From: Bacteroidota bacterium
GTDB taxonomy: Bacteria; Bacteroidota; Bacteroidia; Chitinophagales; Chitinophagaceae
Length of the DNA: 60,793 nucleotides
Assembly (NCBI GenBank): GCA_947460175.1
Contig: CANHGW010000014.1
Coordinates: forward strand, 1 to 60,793
Direction: 5' to 3'
The notes under the pieces were generated by a model that saw nothing but the letters and a program-made list of their open reading frames with translations, was not told where the DNA came from and did not search any database. The position numbers were made by a program, and so were the translations under genes. Positions within the stretch are counted from its first letter, which is position 1. Each line of letters opens with the position of its first letter. Positions 8,953 through 19,345 of the stretch are shown here, piece after piece.

Positions 8953-11900
8953 ATGAGTTTGAAAAAAGACAACAAACCCAGACCTGCTTTCAACAGGATT
9001 ACCATTACGCTTGCATCGCCAGATTCAATTCTCGATCGTAGCTTTGGAGAGGTACTTAAACCAGAAACCATTAACTATCGTACGTACAAACCAGAGCGTG
9101 ATGGTCTTTTCTGCGAAAAAATATTCGGACCTACAAAGGATTACGAATGCTATTGTGGTAAATACAAACGTATTCGCTACAAAGGTATTGTGTGTGATCG
9201 CTGTGGTGTAGAAGTAACCGAAAAGAAAGTACGTCGTGAGCGTATGGGACATATCAAATTAGTTGTTCCTGTTGTTCATATTTGGTATTTCAAATCATTA
9301 CCAAACAAAATTGGTTATTTACTAGGTACTAGTTCTAAAAAACTAGAAATGATCGTTTATTACGAGCGTTATTGCGTTATCCAAGGTGGTGAAGGCGATG
9401 CTATGATTCGTTCTGCTTTATCAATGAAGGAGAATGAAGATACATACATGTCGTTGATTACCGAAGATGAGTACTTAGATATCCTCGATAAATTACCAAA
9501 AGAAAACCAATTGTTGAGTGATGATGATCCTAATAAATTCATCGCAAAAATGGGTGCTGATGCTATTCATATGTTGCTTTCTAGAATTCAATTGGATAAA
9601 TTATCTTATGAATTAAGAAACTCTGCAGCTTTTGAAACTTCTCAACAACGAAAAGCTGAAGCCTTGAAACGCTTGAGTGTAGTAGAAGCATTCCGTGAAG
9701 CAAACTCTCATATCGAAAACAAACCAGAGTGGATGGTGATGCAGTATATTCCTGTCATCCCACCAGAATTACGCCCATTAGTTCCATTAGATGGTGGTCG
9801 TTTTGCTTCTTCTGATTTGAATGACTTATATCGTCGTGTAATTATCCGTAACAATCGTTTGAAGCGTTTGTTGGAAATCAAAGCTCCTGAAGTCATCCTA
9901 CGTAATGAAAAACGTATGTTGCAAGAAGCCATCGATAGTTTGATGGACAATTCACGTAAATCAAATGCTGTAAAAGCAGAAGGTGGACGTGCATTGAAAT
10001 CATTGTCTGATGTATTGAAAGGTAAGCAAGGTCGTTTCCGTCAAAACTTATTGGGTAAACGTGTCGACTACTCTGGTCGTTCGGTTATCGTAGTAGGACC
10101 AGAAATGAAATTGCATGAGTGCGGTCTTCCAAAAGATATGGCAGCTGAGCTTTTCAAACCATTTGTAATACGTAAATTAATCGAGCGTGGAATCGTAAAA
10201 ACAGTTAAATCAGCTAAGAAATTAGTAGAGAAAAAAGAAGCTGTGATTTGGGATATCCTTGAAAATATTTTAAAAGGTCATCCAATATTATTAAATCGTG
10301 CCCCTACTCTTCACCGTTTATCTATCCAAGCATTCCAACCAAAACTAATCGAAGGAAAAGCAATACAATTGCATCCATTGGTTTGTTCTTCGTTCAATGC
10401 GGATTTTGATGGTGATCAGATGGCTGTTCACGTTCCATTGAGCAATGCTGCTATTCTTGAAGCTCAATTATTAATGTTGGCTTCGCACAATATCTTAAAT
10501 CCTCAAAATGGTACACCTATCACCCTTCCTTCTCAGGACATGGTACTAGGTCTATATTATATTTCTAAAGGCAAACGTAACTTACCTACTGATCCTGTAA
10601 AAGGAGAAGGCATGGCATTCTACAGTGCAGAAGAAGTAATCATTGCATTGAATGAAAAGAAAATTGATTTACATGCCTTTATCAAAGTAAAAGCCAATGT
10701 GCGAACTGCAGAAGGAACGATTGAAAACAAATTAATCGATACAACCGTAGGACGTGTAATATTCAATCAATTTACTCCTGAGAAGGTAGGTTACATTAAT
10801 GAGATTTTGACTAAAAAATCATTGCGTAACATTATTGGTGATGTAATTAAATTTACAGATATTCCAACTACTGTTAAATTCTTGGATGATATTAAAACAC
10901 TTGGATTCCGTACGGCATTCAAAGGTGGATTATCATTTAATCCTGAGGATTTGATTATTCCTGACATGAAACAAAAAATGTTGGACACTGCAACTGCAGA
11001 GGTTGACGAAGTATGGGATAACTACAACATGGGTTTAATCACCAACAATGAGCGTTACAATCAAATCATTGACGTTTGGTCACGTGTCGATACGCGTGTT
11101 ACTGAAACATTGATTAAAGAAATGGCTGCTGACAAACAAGGTTTCAATTCAGTATACATGATGTTGGATTCTGGTGCACGTGGTAGTAAACAACAAATCA
11201 AACAGCTTTCTGGTATTCGTGGATTGATGGCTAAACCTCGTAAATCTGGTAGCACTGGTTCTGAGATCATTGAAAATCCGATCTTGTCCAACTTCAAAGA
11301 CGGACTGAATGTATTGGAGTACTTCATCTCTACCCATGGTGCGCGTAAAGGTCTTGCGGATACAGCCTTGAAAACAGCGGATGCTGGTTACTTGACTCGT
11401 AGATTAGTAGACGTTGCACAAGATGTAATCATTCGTGAAACAGATTGTGGTACATTACGTGGCATTGCTACTTCAGCATTAAAAGAAAATGACGATATCG
11501 TAGAACCATTAGCAGATCGTATCATTGGTCGTACTTCATTGCATGATGTAATGGATTTCGATGGTAATGTTGTGATCGAAGCAGGCGAAGAAATTACATT
11601 TGAAAATGCAGAATTGATTGATAAAGCAGGCATCGAAACAGTTGAAATTCGCTCGGTATTAACATGCGAAAGTAAACGCGGTGTGTGTGCAAAATGTTAT
11701 GGATTAAATCTTGCGAACGGCAAGATGGCCCAAACAGGAGATGCAGTAGGTATCATTGCAGCGCAATCAATCGGTGAGCCAGGTACACAGTTGACACTTC
11801 GTACATTCCACGTGGGTGGTGCGGCAAGTTCATCTGCAATTGACTCTAAGATGACTGCTAAATTTGACGGTAAAATAGAATTTGATAGCGTACGTACTAC

Positions 11901-13269
11901 AAAATTTACCAACAAAGAAGGAGAAGAAACAACTGTCGTAATCACTCGTATGGGTGAAATGAGAATTGTAAACGAAGAAGGAATTGTTTTGGTAACAAAT
12001 GAAATTCCTTATGGTTCTACATTGAAAGTTAAAAATGGTCAGAAGTTGAAGAAAGGAGATGAAATTTGTTTCTGGGATCCGTTCAATGCTGTCATTATTT
12101 CTGAAATTTCTGGTAAAGTTCGTTTTGAAAGTGTAATCGATGGTATTACCTATCGTGAAGAAGTCGATGAGCAATCAGGTCTTCGTGAGAAAGTAATTAT
12201 CGAGACAAAAGATAAAACTAAAATACCTTCTATTCACATTGAAGGAAAAGAAAATAAAATGTACAATATCCCTGTAGGATCGCATTTTATTATCAATGAT
12301 GGTGATACAATACAAAGTGGTCAGATTTTGGTGAAAATACCACGTGTGATGGGTCGTTCGAGAGATATTACCGGAGGTCTTCCTCGTGTCACCGAATTGT
12401 TCGAAGCACGTAATCCTTCTAACCCAGCTGTAGTAGCTGAGATTGATGGTGTTGTTGGCTTTGGTGGTGTAAAACGTGGTAACCGTGAAATCACTATCGA
12501 AAGTAAAGATGGTATCATTAAGAAATACTTAGTTCCATTGACAAAACATATCATTGTACAAGAAGGTGATTATATCAAAGCTGGAACTCCATTAAGTGAT
12601 GGTTCTATTACACCGTCTGATATTCTTTCTATCAAAGGACCATTTGCAGTACAAGAGTACTTAGTGAATGAAATCCAAGAGGTCTATCGATTACAAGGTG
12701 TAAAAATCAATGATAAACACGTAGAGGTTATTGTACGTCAGATGATGCGTAAAGTAACCATCGAAGATGCTGGTGATACTAAATTCCTTGAAAATGATAT
12801 CGTAGATAAATTAGAATTCCAAGAAGAAAATGATTGGGTATTTGACAAAATCGTAGTAACCGATTCGGGAGATTCTGCAACATTATTACCTGGTCAAATT
12901 ATCACAGTACGTGAAATACGTGAAGAGAATTCATTGCTTCGCCGAAATGATAAGAAACTAGTACAATATCGTAATGCACAACCTGCTACATCGAGCCCTA
13001 ACTTGTTAGGTATTACAAAAGCTTCATTGGGTACGTTCTCTTGGATATCAGCTGCTTCCTTCCAGGAAACAACGAAAGTATTATCTCAAGCTGCCATCGC
13101 TGGTAAGACTGATATGATGACTGGATTAAAAGAAAATGTAATCACTGGTAACCTCATCCCTGCAGGTACTGGTTTGAAACATTTTGAAAATATCATGGTA
13201 GGTAGTAAAGATGAATACGAAATCTTGATGAATTCTAAGCAAATGCTTGAATTTGATGATGAGGAATAG
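8953..13269 (+). CDS. rpoC: DNA-directed RNA polymerase subunit beta'
   Basis: The full-length 1438-residue beta' subunit has all hallmarks. The N-terminal zinc ribbon ligands are C66, C68, C81 and C84. The catalytic NADFDGD motif is at 482-488, with Mg-binding D484, D486 and D488. The second zinc site is C832, C905, C912 and C915. The bridge-helix/trigger-loop region is also present ([18 protein letters not shown]). The start [13 protein letters not shown] fits the family. The notable point is context: rpoB is not upstream. rpoC has its own promoter and a ~245-nt leader, and it ends at a strong terminator, so it forms a single-gene unit. Confidence 0.98.
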   Translation: MSLKKDNKPRPAFNRITITLASPDSILDRSFGEVLKPETINYRTYKPERDGLFCEKIFGPTKDYECYCGKYKRIRYKGIVCDRCGVEVTEKKVRRERMGHIKLVVPVVHIWYFKSLPNKIGYLLGTSSKKLEMIVYYERYCVIQGGEGDAMIRSALSMKENEDTYMSLITEDEYLDILDKLPKENQLLSDDDPNKFIAKMGADAIHMLLSRIQLDKLSYELRNSAAFETSQQRKAEALKRLSVVEAFREANSHIENKPEWMVMQYIPVIPPELRPLVPLDGGRFASSDLNDLYRRVIIRNNRLKRLLEIKAPEVILRNEKRMLQEAIDSLMDNSRKSNAVKAEGGRALKSLSDVLKGKQGRFRQNLLGKRVDYSGRSVIVVGPEMKLHECGLPKDMAAELFKPFVIRKLIERGIVKTVKSAKKLVEKKEAVIWDILENILKGHPILLNRAPTLHRLSIQAFQPKLIEGKAIQLHPLVCSSFNADFDGDQMAVHVPLSNAAILEAQLLMLASHNILNPQNGTPITLPSQDMVLGLYYISKGKRNLPTDPVKGEGMAFYSAEEVIIALNEKKIDLHAFIKVKANVRTAEGTIENKLIDTTVGRVIFNQFTPEKVGYINEILTKKSLRNIIGDVIKFTDIPTTVKFLDDIKTLGFRTAFKGGLSFNPEDLIIPDMKQKMLDTATAEVDEVWDNYNMGLITNNERYNQIIDVWSRVDTRVTETLIKEMAADKQGFNSVYMMLDSGARGSKQQIKQLSGIRGLMAKPRKSGSTGSEIIENPILSNFKDGLNVLEYFISTHGARKGLADTALKTADAGYLTRRLVDVAQDVIIRETDCGTLRGIATSALKENDDIVEPLADRIIGRTSLHDVMDFDGNVVIEAGEEITFENAELIDKAGIETVEIRSVLTCESKRGVCAKCYGLNLANGKMAQTGDAVGIIAAQSIGEPGTQLTLRTFHVGGAASSSAIDSKMTAKFDGKIEFDSVRTTKFTNKEGEETTVVITRMGEMRIVNEEGIVLVTNEIPYGSTLKVKNGQKLKKGDEICFWDPFNAVIISEISGKVRFESVIDGITYREEVDEQSGLREKVIIETKDKTKIPSIHIEGKENKMYNIPVGSHFIINDGDTIQSGQILVKIPRVMGRSRDITGGLPRVTELFEARNPSNPAVVAEIDGVVGFGGVKRGNREITIESKDGIIKKYLVPLTKHIIVQEGDYIKAGTPLSDGSITPSDILSIKGPFAVQEYLVNEIQEVYRLQGVKINDKHVEVIVRQMMRKVTIEDAGDTKFLENDIVDKLEFQEENDWVFDKIVVTDSGDSATLLPGQIITVREIREENSLLRRNDKKLVQYRNAQPATSSPNLLGITKASLGTFSWISAASFQETTKVLSQAAIAGKTDMMTGLKENVITGNLIPAGTGLKHFENIMVGSKDEYEILMNSKQMLEFDDEE

Positions 13270-13290
13270 TTTTTATTATTTTATAAAATT

Positions 13291-13319
13291 AAAACCGACC
13301 AAATGGTCGGTTTTTTTTT
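13291..13319 (+). terminator. Intrinsic terminator of rpoC
   Basis: A 10-bp stem AAAACCGACC / GGTCGGTTTT with an AAAT loop runs into nine T, 21 bases after the rpoC stop. Confidence 0.9.
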
Positions 13320-13423
13320 ATTTGTTAGAATGTTTTACAAATTATAGCCTACACGATATTAAAGATATAATGTATTAGAATCGCTTAGCTTTTAATTGCA
13401 TTGTGCATTATAGTGCATAGCGT

Positions 13424-13694
13424 GGAATGCACTTAACCGCAGAGAAAGCTGAGAGCTCGCAGAGTGCACTAAGGTTAATGCAAAGAGAAAGAATGAGAGG
13501 GATGAGGCGGATAGGTGAGATTAGTAAACATGCTTATGCTGTTAGCGGGGAATGCACTTAACCGCAGAGAAAGCTGAGAGTTCGCAGAGTGCACTAAGGT
13601 TAATGCAAAGAGAAAGAATGAGAGGGATGAGGCGGATTACGTGAGATTAGCAAACATGCCTATGCTGGTAGCGGGGAATGCACTTAACCGCAGA
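13424..13694. repeat. 125-bp tandem direct repeat (two full copies plus a partial third)
   Basis: Copy 1 is 13424-13548 (125 bp), copy 2 is 13549-13674 (126 bp), and copy 3 keeps only the first ~20 bp (13675-13694, GGAATGCACTTAACCGCAGA). The full copies differ at only a few positions. Each unit contains TGCACTTAACC and, about 50 bp later, GGTTAATGCA, which can pair as a stem with one bulged C. The units are visibly richer in G and lack long AT runs, unlike the surrounding intergenic DNA. No open frame runs through them. The sequence resembles the ACCGCAGAGA-type intergenic repeats I know from Bacteroidota genomes, but I cannot search for other copies. Confidence 0.9.
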
Positions 13695-13918
13695 AGGTTA
13701 TAAAAGGCAAAGCCTTTTGAGAACATTAGAACTACGAAGGAAATAACTTTCGCAGAGAGAGTGGAGCCGTTTGAGAAAAGATGAAATTCTTACTGAATAA
13801 ACACAAGAGGGGATATAAGATATGATTTCATGTAAGTAGGTAGGTTAGCATTATAAAGATATGTATATTTTATTAAAAGATTAATAAAACAGCATTTTTT
13901 ACTATAGTCATCTTTTTG
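13695..13918. other. Gene-free segment between the tandem repeats and the aconitase promoter
   Basis: There is no credible coding frame. One perfect hairpin, AAAAGGC-AAA-GCCTTTT at 13702-13718, directly follows the truncated third repeat copy but has no following T-run. The rest is AT-rich without recognisable structure. Confidence 0.5.
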
Positions 13919-13926
13919 TAATTTCG
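13919..13926 (+). promoter_or_regulatory. Candidate -7 box (TAATTTCG) of aconitase
   Basis: TAATTTCG followed by CACC is one base off TAnnTTTG, 69 bases upstream of the ATG at 13996. The leader between them contains three loose copies of TTCAAAT at 13954-13988. Confidence 0.3.
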
Positions 13927-13995
13927 CACCACAATAGGAAAATGGCTCCTTCATTTTCAAATTGACATATTCTCAAATCTTCAAATTGTAACTAA

Positions 13996-16263
13996 ATGGC
14001 ATTCGACATTTCAATGATTCAGGCTACTTACGCCAAATTTCCCGAACGAGTAGCAGCAGCTCGCACAGCACTTGGCCGCCCTCTTACTTTATCCGAAAAA
14101 ATTCTTTATGCGCATCTTGATGCTGGTATGGAATTGAAAGATTATCCTCGACTAAATTCATATGTGGATTTTAATCCTGACCGTGTAGCCATGCAAGATG
14201 CTACAGCTCAAATGGCCTTGTTGCAATTTATGCAAGCTGGACGCCCTACTGTGGCAGTACCTAGTTCGGTACATTGTGATCATTTGATCATGGCAAAAAC
14301 CAATGCGAAAACAGATTTGGAATTTGCTAATACAGAAAGTAAAGAGGTGTTTGATTTCTTAGCCTCGGTAAGTAATAAATATGGTATTGGGTTTTGGAAG
14401 CCTGGTGCTGGTATCATACACCAAATCGTATTGGAAAACTACGCATTCCCAGGTGGAATGATGATAGGAACAGATAGTCATACCGTAAATGCAGGTGGAT
14501 TAGGTATGGTCGCTATTGGAGTAGGTGGAGCTGATGCATGTGATGTAATGGCAGGTTTGCCATGGGAATTGATGATGCCTAAATTAATCGGTATCAAATT
14601 GACCGGTAAATTAAATGGCTGGACTTCTGCAAAAGATATCATTCTGAAAGTAGCAGGTATGCTTACTGTAAAAGGTGGTACCAATGCAATTGTTGAATAT
14701 TTTGGAGATGGAGCTATCAACTTAAGCTGCACTGGTAAAGGGACTATCTGTAATATGGGTGCCGAAATAGGAGCAACGACTTCTACATTTGGTTATGATG
14801 CAAGTATGGAGAAATACCTTCGTGCGACAGGACGTGCCGATGTGGCCGATGCTGCTAATGTAATCAAAGAACATTTGACTGGTGATGCTGAATGCTATGC
14901 TGAACCGAATAAGTATTTTGATGAAGTCTATGAAATCAATTTGGACACGTTAGAACCTCATATCAATGGACCTTTCACACCAGATTTAGCAACGCCTATT
15001 TCTAAAATGAAAGAAGCAATTGCTGCAAACAATTGGCCTTCAAAAATTTCAGTAGGTCTAGTAGGAAGTTGCACCAACAGTAGCTATGAGGACTTATCGC
15101 GTGCGGTAAGTTTAGCATCACAAATCAATGAAAAGGGATTGAAATTAAATTCAGAATTCAATATCAATCCTGGCTCTGAGCAAATACGATATACTGTACA
15201 ACGCGATGGAATTTTAAATGTATTTGAAAATGTAGGTGCTAATATTTTTGCCAATGCATGTGGACCATGTATTGGTATGTGGGATAGAATGGGTGCAGAA
15301 AAGCAAGAAAAAAACACCATTATACATTCATTCAACAGAAACTTTGCAAAGCGTGCGGATGGTAATCCAAATACATATGCTTTTGTAGCCAGTCCTGAAA
15401 TAGTGACTGCGTTGGCCATAGCAGGTGATTTAGGATTTAACCCAATGACAGATACCTTGACAAATGATAAGGGAGAGCAAGTTGCTCTTACACCTCCAAG
15501 TGGTGATGATTTGCCTAGCAATGGATTTGCTGTGGAAGATGCTGGATTTCAAGCGCCTGCAGCTGATGGAAGTGCAGTAACAGTTGCTGTAAGTCCTGAG
15601 AGTAAACGTTTACAATTGTTAGATCCATTTACTGCTTGGGAAGGATCCGACTTAAATAGCATGAAACTTTTAATCAAAGCAAAAGGCAAATGTACAACGG
15701 ATCATATATCCATGGCAGGTCCTTGGTTGAAATTCCGTGGTCATTTGGATAATATCTCCAACAATATGTTGATAGGTGCTGTGAATGCATTTAATGACAA
15801 AACAGATACTGTAAAAAATCAATTGACAGGCGAATACGGTCCCGTACCAGCTACACAACGTGCTTACAAAGCCGCAGGTATTGGCAGCATCGTGGTAGGT
15901 GACGAAAACTATGGCGAAGGCTCTAGTCGTGAACATGCAGCTATGGAACCACGTCATTTGGGAGTTCGTGCTGTATTGGTGAAATCATTTGCTCGTATTC
16001 ACGAAACGAATTTGAAAAAACAAGGTATGTTAGCGTTGACCTTTGCAGACAAAGCCGATTACGATAAAATTCAAGAAGATGATACTATCGATATAGAAGG
16101 TTTACTAGCCTTTACACCTGGTAAAAATTTACAAATGGTATTGAATCATCGCAATGGAAGCAACGAAACGATTCAGGTAAAACATAGCTATAACGATCAA
16201 CAAATAGCTTGGTTCAAAGCCGGTGGTGCCTTGAATGTAATTCGTGCAAGTATAAAAGCATAA
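13996..16263 (+). CDS. acn: Aconitate hydratase (mitochondrial-type)
   Basis: The 755-residue enzyme interconverts citrate and isocitrate in the TCA cycle. The three 4Fe-4S ligands are C359 (GSCTNSS) and C422/C425 (ACGPCIG), almost exactly the positions in mitochondrial aconitase. Other signatures are [20 protein letters not shown] and, in the swivel domain, [17 protein letters not shown]. Length and spacing fit the mitochondrial-type family common in Bacteroidota rather than the larger AcnA or AcnB. The ATG start gives [19 protein letters not shown], as expected. The gene stands alone, with a ~70-nt leader upstream and a terminator shared with the convergent exporter gene. Confidence 0.96.
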   Translation: MAFDISMIQATYAKFPERVAAARTALGRPLTLSEKILYAHLDAGMELKDYPRLNSYVDFNPDRVAMQDATAQMALLQFMQAGRPTVAVPSSVHCDHLIMAKTNAKTDLEFANTESKEVFDFLASVSNKYGIGFWKPGAGIIHQIVLENYAFPGGMMIGTDSHTVNAGGLGMVAIGVGGADACDVMAGLPWELMMPKLIGIKLTGKLNGWTSAKDIILKVAGMLTVKGGTNAIVEYFGDGAINLSCTGKGTICNMGAEIGATTSTFGYDASMEKYLRATGRADVADAANVIKEHLTGDAECYAEPNKYFDEVYEINLDTLEPHINGPFTPDLATPISKMKEAIAANNWPSKISVGLVGSCTNSSYEDLSRAVSLASQINEKGLKLNSEFNINPGSEQIRYTVQRDGILNVFENVGANIFANACGPCIGMWDRMGAEKQEKNTIIHSFNRNFAKRADGNPNTYAFVASPEIVTALAIAGDLGFNPMTDTLTNDKGEQVALTPPSGDDLPSNGFAVEDAGFQAPAADGSAVTVAVSPESKRLQLLDPFTAWEGSDLNSMKLLIKAKGKCTTDHISMAGPWLKFRGHLDNISNNMLIGAVNAFNDKTDTVKNQLTGEYGPVPATQRAYKAAGIGSIVVGDENYGEGSSREHAAMEPRHLGVRAVLVKSFARIHETNLKKQGMLALTFADKADYDKIQEDDTIDIEGLLAFTPGKNLQMVLNHRNGSNETIQVKHSYNDQQIAWFKAGGALNVIRASIKA

Positions 16264-16284
16264 TTATTTTTAGCATTAAATAGT

Positions 16285-16312
16285 AAAGCGAAATCAGCAA
16301 TGGTTTCGCTTT
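16285..16312. terminator. Bidirectional terminator between acn and the LysE-type gene
   Basis: A 9-bp stem AAAGCGAAA / TTTCGCTTT with a 10-base loop lies between two convergent genes. T-rich sequence follows on the plus strand. Confidence 0.75.
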
Positions 16313-16945
16313 TTACATATATATATTTCGAACCAATTGCGCAACACCTAACACAAATAAAATAAGTCCTATCGCATAATCAATTTTTTTTCGATTCGTA
16401 GAAAAATAAGTTACTAATTGCTGACCTGCTTTAGCATACACCCATAAAATAATAAATACACCTATACTCGCGCCCACACTAAATACAAATATGGAACTTG
16501 CATTCCATTCAAACCAAGTTTTTTCGACAAAGTAAATACCCCATATGGCCCAAGCAGACAATTGAAATGGATTAAAAATGGCATAAAGCAATAAACGATT
16601 AAGTTGTTTTCCTTCTATTTGTTTTGTTTCTACTTGTACTTCTTTATGTTTTTTAGTTGCATCTATCCAAGTAATAATAGCCATTAAAAACAGCACACCA
16701 ACTATCAACCAACGAATATAAAGCAAAATAGATTTCTGCTGTATAAGCCATTCCATCCCACTCATACATACAAAACAATAAGGAATTTCTACCAACGAAA
16801 TAATTATAATTACTTTTCTCAATTGGCGAAGCGAGTGGCTCATACTTAGTTGAAACACGCCTAAATTGATAAAACTCGGGATTATATAGCCATATACACC
16901 TACCCCTATACCTATTATAAACTGAAGCAAAAGCTTTAATAACAT
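16313..16945 (-). CDS. LysE/RhtB-family transporter
   Basis: This 210-residue integral membrane protein has about six hydrophobic segments (around residues 5-28, 42-62, 74-92, 115-142, 150-172 and 188-207), matching LysE-type amino-acid exporters. The family G-P signature near the first helix appears as GVYGYIIPSFINLG. A charged cytoplasmic loop (residues ~95-115) separates the halves. It probably exports an amino acid or related metabolite, but the substrate cannot be read from the sequence. The gene lies 62 bases downstream of the 31-codon membrane ORF on the same strand, so both may be transcribed from the promoter near 17123. Confidence 0.75.
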   Translation of the reverse strand: MLLKLLLQFIIGIGVGVYGYIIPSFINLGVFQLSMSHSLRQLRKVIIIISLVEIPYCFVCMSGMEWLIQQKSILLYIRWLIVGVLFLMAIITWIDATKKHKEVQVETKQIEGKQLNRLLLYAIFNPFQLSAWAIWGIYFVEKTWFEWNASSIFVFSVGASIGVFIILWVYAKAGQQLVTYFSTNRKKIDYAIGLILFVLGVAQLVRNIYM

Positions 16946-17007
16946 AATGGTAAATATACTACTAACTCTTGCTTCTATCGATTAGATAATAAAAAAGTTG
17001 TACGTTA

Positions 17008-17103
17008 CTACTTTATATCTTTTTTAGGTGATAATTTATGCATTAGATAAATTACCCCTACAAACGAATGCAACATTACCACTCCAAATACAATCGTAGC
17101 CAT
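17008..17103 (-). CDS. Putative 31-residue single-pass membrane peptide
   Basis: An ATG at 17103 opens a 31-codon frame ending in TAG at 17008. The peptide has a hydrophobic core (TIVFGVVMLHSFVGVIYLM, residues 3-21) followed by a basic tail (HKLSPKKDIK), the profile of a single-pass membrane peptide with a positive cytoplasmic end. Small subunits of cytochrome oxidases and K+-ATPases look similar, but I recognise no family. The frame sits in the only gene-sized gap between the exporter and selU. Its start has a well-placed upstream promoter box and a CRP/FNR-type palindrome, which supports it being real. It could still be chance. Confidence 0.5.
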   Translation of the reverse strand: MATIVFGVVMLHSFVGVIYLMHKLSPKKDIK

Positions 17104-17122
17104 ATTATTATAATTTAAAGTG

Positions 17123-17130
17123 TAAAATTA
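17123..17130 (-). promoter_or_regulatory. Candidate -7 box (TAATTTTA) for the 31-codon ORF
   Basis: On the minus strand TAATTTTA differs from TAnnTTTG only in the last base and lies 19 bases before the ATG at 17103. There is no TTG at -33. The palindrome at 17153-17166 is centred about 40 bases upstream of the implied transcription start. Confidence 0.4.
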
Positions 17131-17152
17131 ATATTCAGCAGGTTGATGTTTA

Positions 17153-17166
17153 GTGACCTAGGTCAC
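17153..17166. promoter_or_regulatory. CRP/FNR-type operator palindrome GTGACCTAGGTCAC
   Basis: This is a perfect 14-bp palindrome with the GTGA-N6-TCAC half-site arrangement of CRP/FNR-superfamily operators. It lies between the divergent 31-codon ORF and selU. Relative to the predicted start for the small ORF it sits near -40.5, the class II activator position; relative to selU it is near -77. No regulator gene of this family is in the window. Confidence 0.6.
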
Positions 17167-17225
17167 ATAATGAATAATATTTATAATCATTAAAAACAGC
17201 CATGAAATAAGCTCATTTCTTAGCT

Positions 17226-17233
17226 TACATTTG
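17226..17233 (+). promoter_or_regulatory. -7 box (TACATTTG) of selU
   Basis: A perfect TAnnTTTG match, 20 bases upstream of the selU ATG. The -33 TTG is missing, which could mean dependence on an activator. Confidence 0.5.
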
Positions 17234-17253
17234 CATTTTAATTATTCACTAGC

Positions 17254-18291
17254 ATGCCAGTAAAACAAGTTGAAATTGAATCGTTGTTTCACTCCGATTC
17301 TGATCGAGTAATTATAGATGTTCGTTCACCAGGTGAATATTCTAAAGCTCATATTCCGAGTGCATACAATCTTCCTTTATTTTCTGACGAAGAAAGAGCA
17401 ATCGTAGGCACTGCTTATAAACAAGAATCACCTGAAAGGGCTATGTTGCTTGGGTTAGAATTTGCTGGAGCTCATATGCGGTCATATATAGAACAAGCAT
17501 TGCTATTAGCACCTGAAAAAAAAGTATTGGTGCATTGCTGGCGTGGTGGCAAACGAAGTGAAAGCATGGCATGGCTTTTATCGATAGTAGGCTTTGATGT
17601 TGAAGTTATCATTGGTGGATATAAAAGTTATCGAAAATATGCGTTGAATTATTTTTATACGCATGAACCAAAGCTAGTGGTATTAGGCGGACAAACTGGA
17701 ATAGGGAAAACGTATGTGCTTCATCAACTTGAACTACAAGGAGAACAAATTATTGACTTAGAAAAATTAGCAAATCATAAAGGGTCTGCATTTGGATCTC
17801 TAGGTCAAGAACCACAACCTAGTACAGAACATTTTGAAAATCTTTTGTTTGATGCATATCGAACACTAGATAAAACAAAACGCATATTTGTTGAAAATGA
17901 AAGTCAGATAATTGGGACTTGTCTGGTACAAGCAGAATTTTTCAAACAAATGAAACAATACTATTACATCCAATATACCATTCCATTGACCGAACGAATA
18001 GAACATTTAATTCAAAACTATGCTTGCTATCCAAAGGAATTATTAAAAGAACGTTTTTTGAAAATTAAAAATAAATTGGGTGGTGACAATTTGCAAAAAG
18101 CTATGCATGCGCTCGATATCGACGACTATGGTGCAGCTGCTATGATTGCATTGCATTTTTACGATAAGACCTATCAATTTGGTTTTGAAAAAAATACAAC
18201 ACCCCATAAAATCATGCTTGATTTCGATTATTCTGACTCCATATTAATCGCTCAAGAAATAATTAAAATTTGTAACAATTCTTCTATCTAA
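17254..18291 (+). CDS. selU: tRNA 2-selenouridine synthase
   Basis: The 345-residue protein is SelU/MnmH (YbbB). It replaces sulfur by selenium at C2 of wobble 2-thiouridine in tRNA, using selenophosphate and a geranylated intermediate. Residues ~1-130 are a rhodanese domain with the active-site cysteine C95 ([11 protein letters not shown]). Residues ~140-345 are a P-loop domain with Walker [10 protein letters not shown] at 145-153. Its stop overlaps the selD start by one base (TAATG), which implies translational coupling. The sulfur donor enzyme for its substrate, MnmA, is at 55732-56838. Confidence 0.95.
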   Translation: MPVKQVEIESLFHSDSDRVIIDVRSPGEYSKAHIPSAYNLPLFSDEERAIVGTAYKQESPERAMLLGLEFAGAHMRSYIEQALLLAPEKKVLVHCWRGGKRSESMAWLLSIVGFDVEVIIGGYKSYRKYALNYFYTHEPKLVVLGGQTGIGKTYVLHQLELQGEQIIDLEKLANHKGSAFGSLGQEPQPSTEHFENLLFDAYRTLDKTKRIFVENESQIIGTCLVQAEFFKQMKQYYYIQYTIPLTERIEHLIQNYACYPKELLKERFLKIKNKLGGDNLQKAMHALDIDDYGAAAMIALHFYDKTYQFGFEKNTTPHKIMLDFDYSDSILIAQEIIKICNNSSI

Positions 18292-19337
18292 TGGAAATAA
18301 CTAATTCGTATAAACTAACTCAATATTCGCATGGCGCAGGCTGTGGATGTAAAATATCACCTAAAATATTAGACAGCATATTAAAATCCGCAGAAACTAA
18401 AATGCATTTTCCGCAATTACTCGTAGGCAATGAAGAACGTGATGATGCAGCAGTCTATGACTTGGGTGATGGCACAGCCATTATCAGTACGACTGATTTT
18501 TTTATGCCTATAGTAGATGATGCAGAAACTTTCGGAAGCATTGCATCAGCGAATGCAATTAGTGATATCTATGCTATGGGCGGCACACCTTTACTTGCCA
18601 TTGCAATTTTAGGTTGGCCCATCAATACGCTTCCTCCTGATGTAGCCAATGCAGTCATAGAAGGCAGTCGAAAAACATGTGCCATCGCAGGCATCCCTCT
18701 TGCAGGAGGTCATTCCATAGATTCACCTGAGCCTATTTTTGGTCTTGCAGTCACTGGACGAGTAGACGTTAAACATTTGAAAAAAAATGGCGGAGCAGCG
18801 ATTGGTTCAAAACTCTATCTTACGAAACCATTGGGAATTGGGATTTTATCAACTGCTCAAAAACAAGATAAACTTAAACCCGAACATGCACATATAGGTC
18901 CAACCTGGATGTTGAAACTCAACAGCATTGGAGCAGAATTTGGCAAACTCGATTATGTAACTGCAATGACTGATGTCACAGGCTTTGGATTGCTTGGTCA
19001 TTTAACTGAAATGTGCGAAGCAAGTAATGCTTCTGCCGAAATTGAATACACTAAAGTACCATGGATAAATCAATCTATTTTGGAAGACTATCTTTCTCAA
19101 GGATGTATCCCTGGTGGTACCAATCGAAATTGGGATAGTTATGGTCACAAAATAGTATTGCAACATGAATCTCAAAAAAACATTTTAGCTGATCCACAAA
19201 CCAGTGGAGGCTTGTTAGTCGCTATTCATCCTGATCATATTGATACATTTGAACAATTTTGTCAATCACATGAATTAAACATCCACAATTTTGGAACTAT
19301 TACTGAGAAAAAAGAAAAAACAATTTATATAATATAA
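18291..19337 (+). CDS. selD: Selenide, water dikinase (selenophosphate synthetase)
   Basis: SelD makes selenophosphate from selenide and ATP. The glycine-rich N-terminal loop [11 protein letters not shown] has the catalytic cysteine at C18 with C20 and the essential K21; cysteine rather than selenocysteine is encoded. Other family motifs are [25 protein letters not shown] and DPQTSGGLL. The length of 348 is standard. No selA, selB or tRNA-Sec is in the window, so the visible use of selenophosphate is tRNA modification by SelU. The overlap with selU and the nine-base gap to the SRPBCC gene suggest a shared transcript. Confidence 0.96.
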   Translation: MEITNSYKLTQYSHGAGCGCKISPKILDSILKSAETKMHFPQLLVGNEERDDAAVYDLGDGTAIISTTDFFMPIVDDAETFGSIASANAISDIYAMGGTPLLAIAILGWPINTLPPDVANAVIEGSRKTCAIAGIPLAGGHSIDSPEPIFGLAVTGRVDVKHLKKNGGAAIGSKLYLTKPLGIGILSTAQKQDKLKPEHAHIGPTWMLKLNSIGAEFGKLDYVTAMTDVTGFGLLGHLTEMCEASNASAEIEYTKVPWINQSILEDYLSQGCIPGGTNRNWDSYGHKIVLQHESQKNILADPQTSGGLLVAIHPDHIDTFEQFCQSHELNIHNFGTITEKKEKTIYII

Positions 19338-19345
19338 TACAACCT

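Noticed and set aside
11830-12174. 114-codon minus-strand frame inside rpoC
   Set aside because: It is a shadow of conserved rpoC coding sequence, without a promoter or recognisable domain.
13424-13694. CRISPR array or attachment-site repeats
   Set aside because: Units are ~125 bp, nearly identical throughout with no variable spacers, and no cas or integrase gene is present.
15084-15521. 145-codon minus-strand frame inside aconitase
   Set aside because: It mirrors the conserved Fe-S region of acn; codon bias of the sense gene explains the open frame.
18291-19337. Selenocysteine-containing SelD
   Set aside because: The active-site codon is TGC and the frame has no in-frame TGA, so a cysteine enzyme is encoded.
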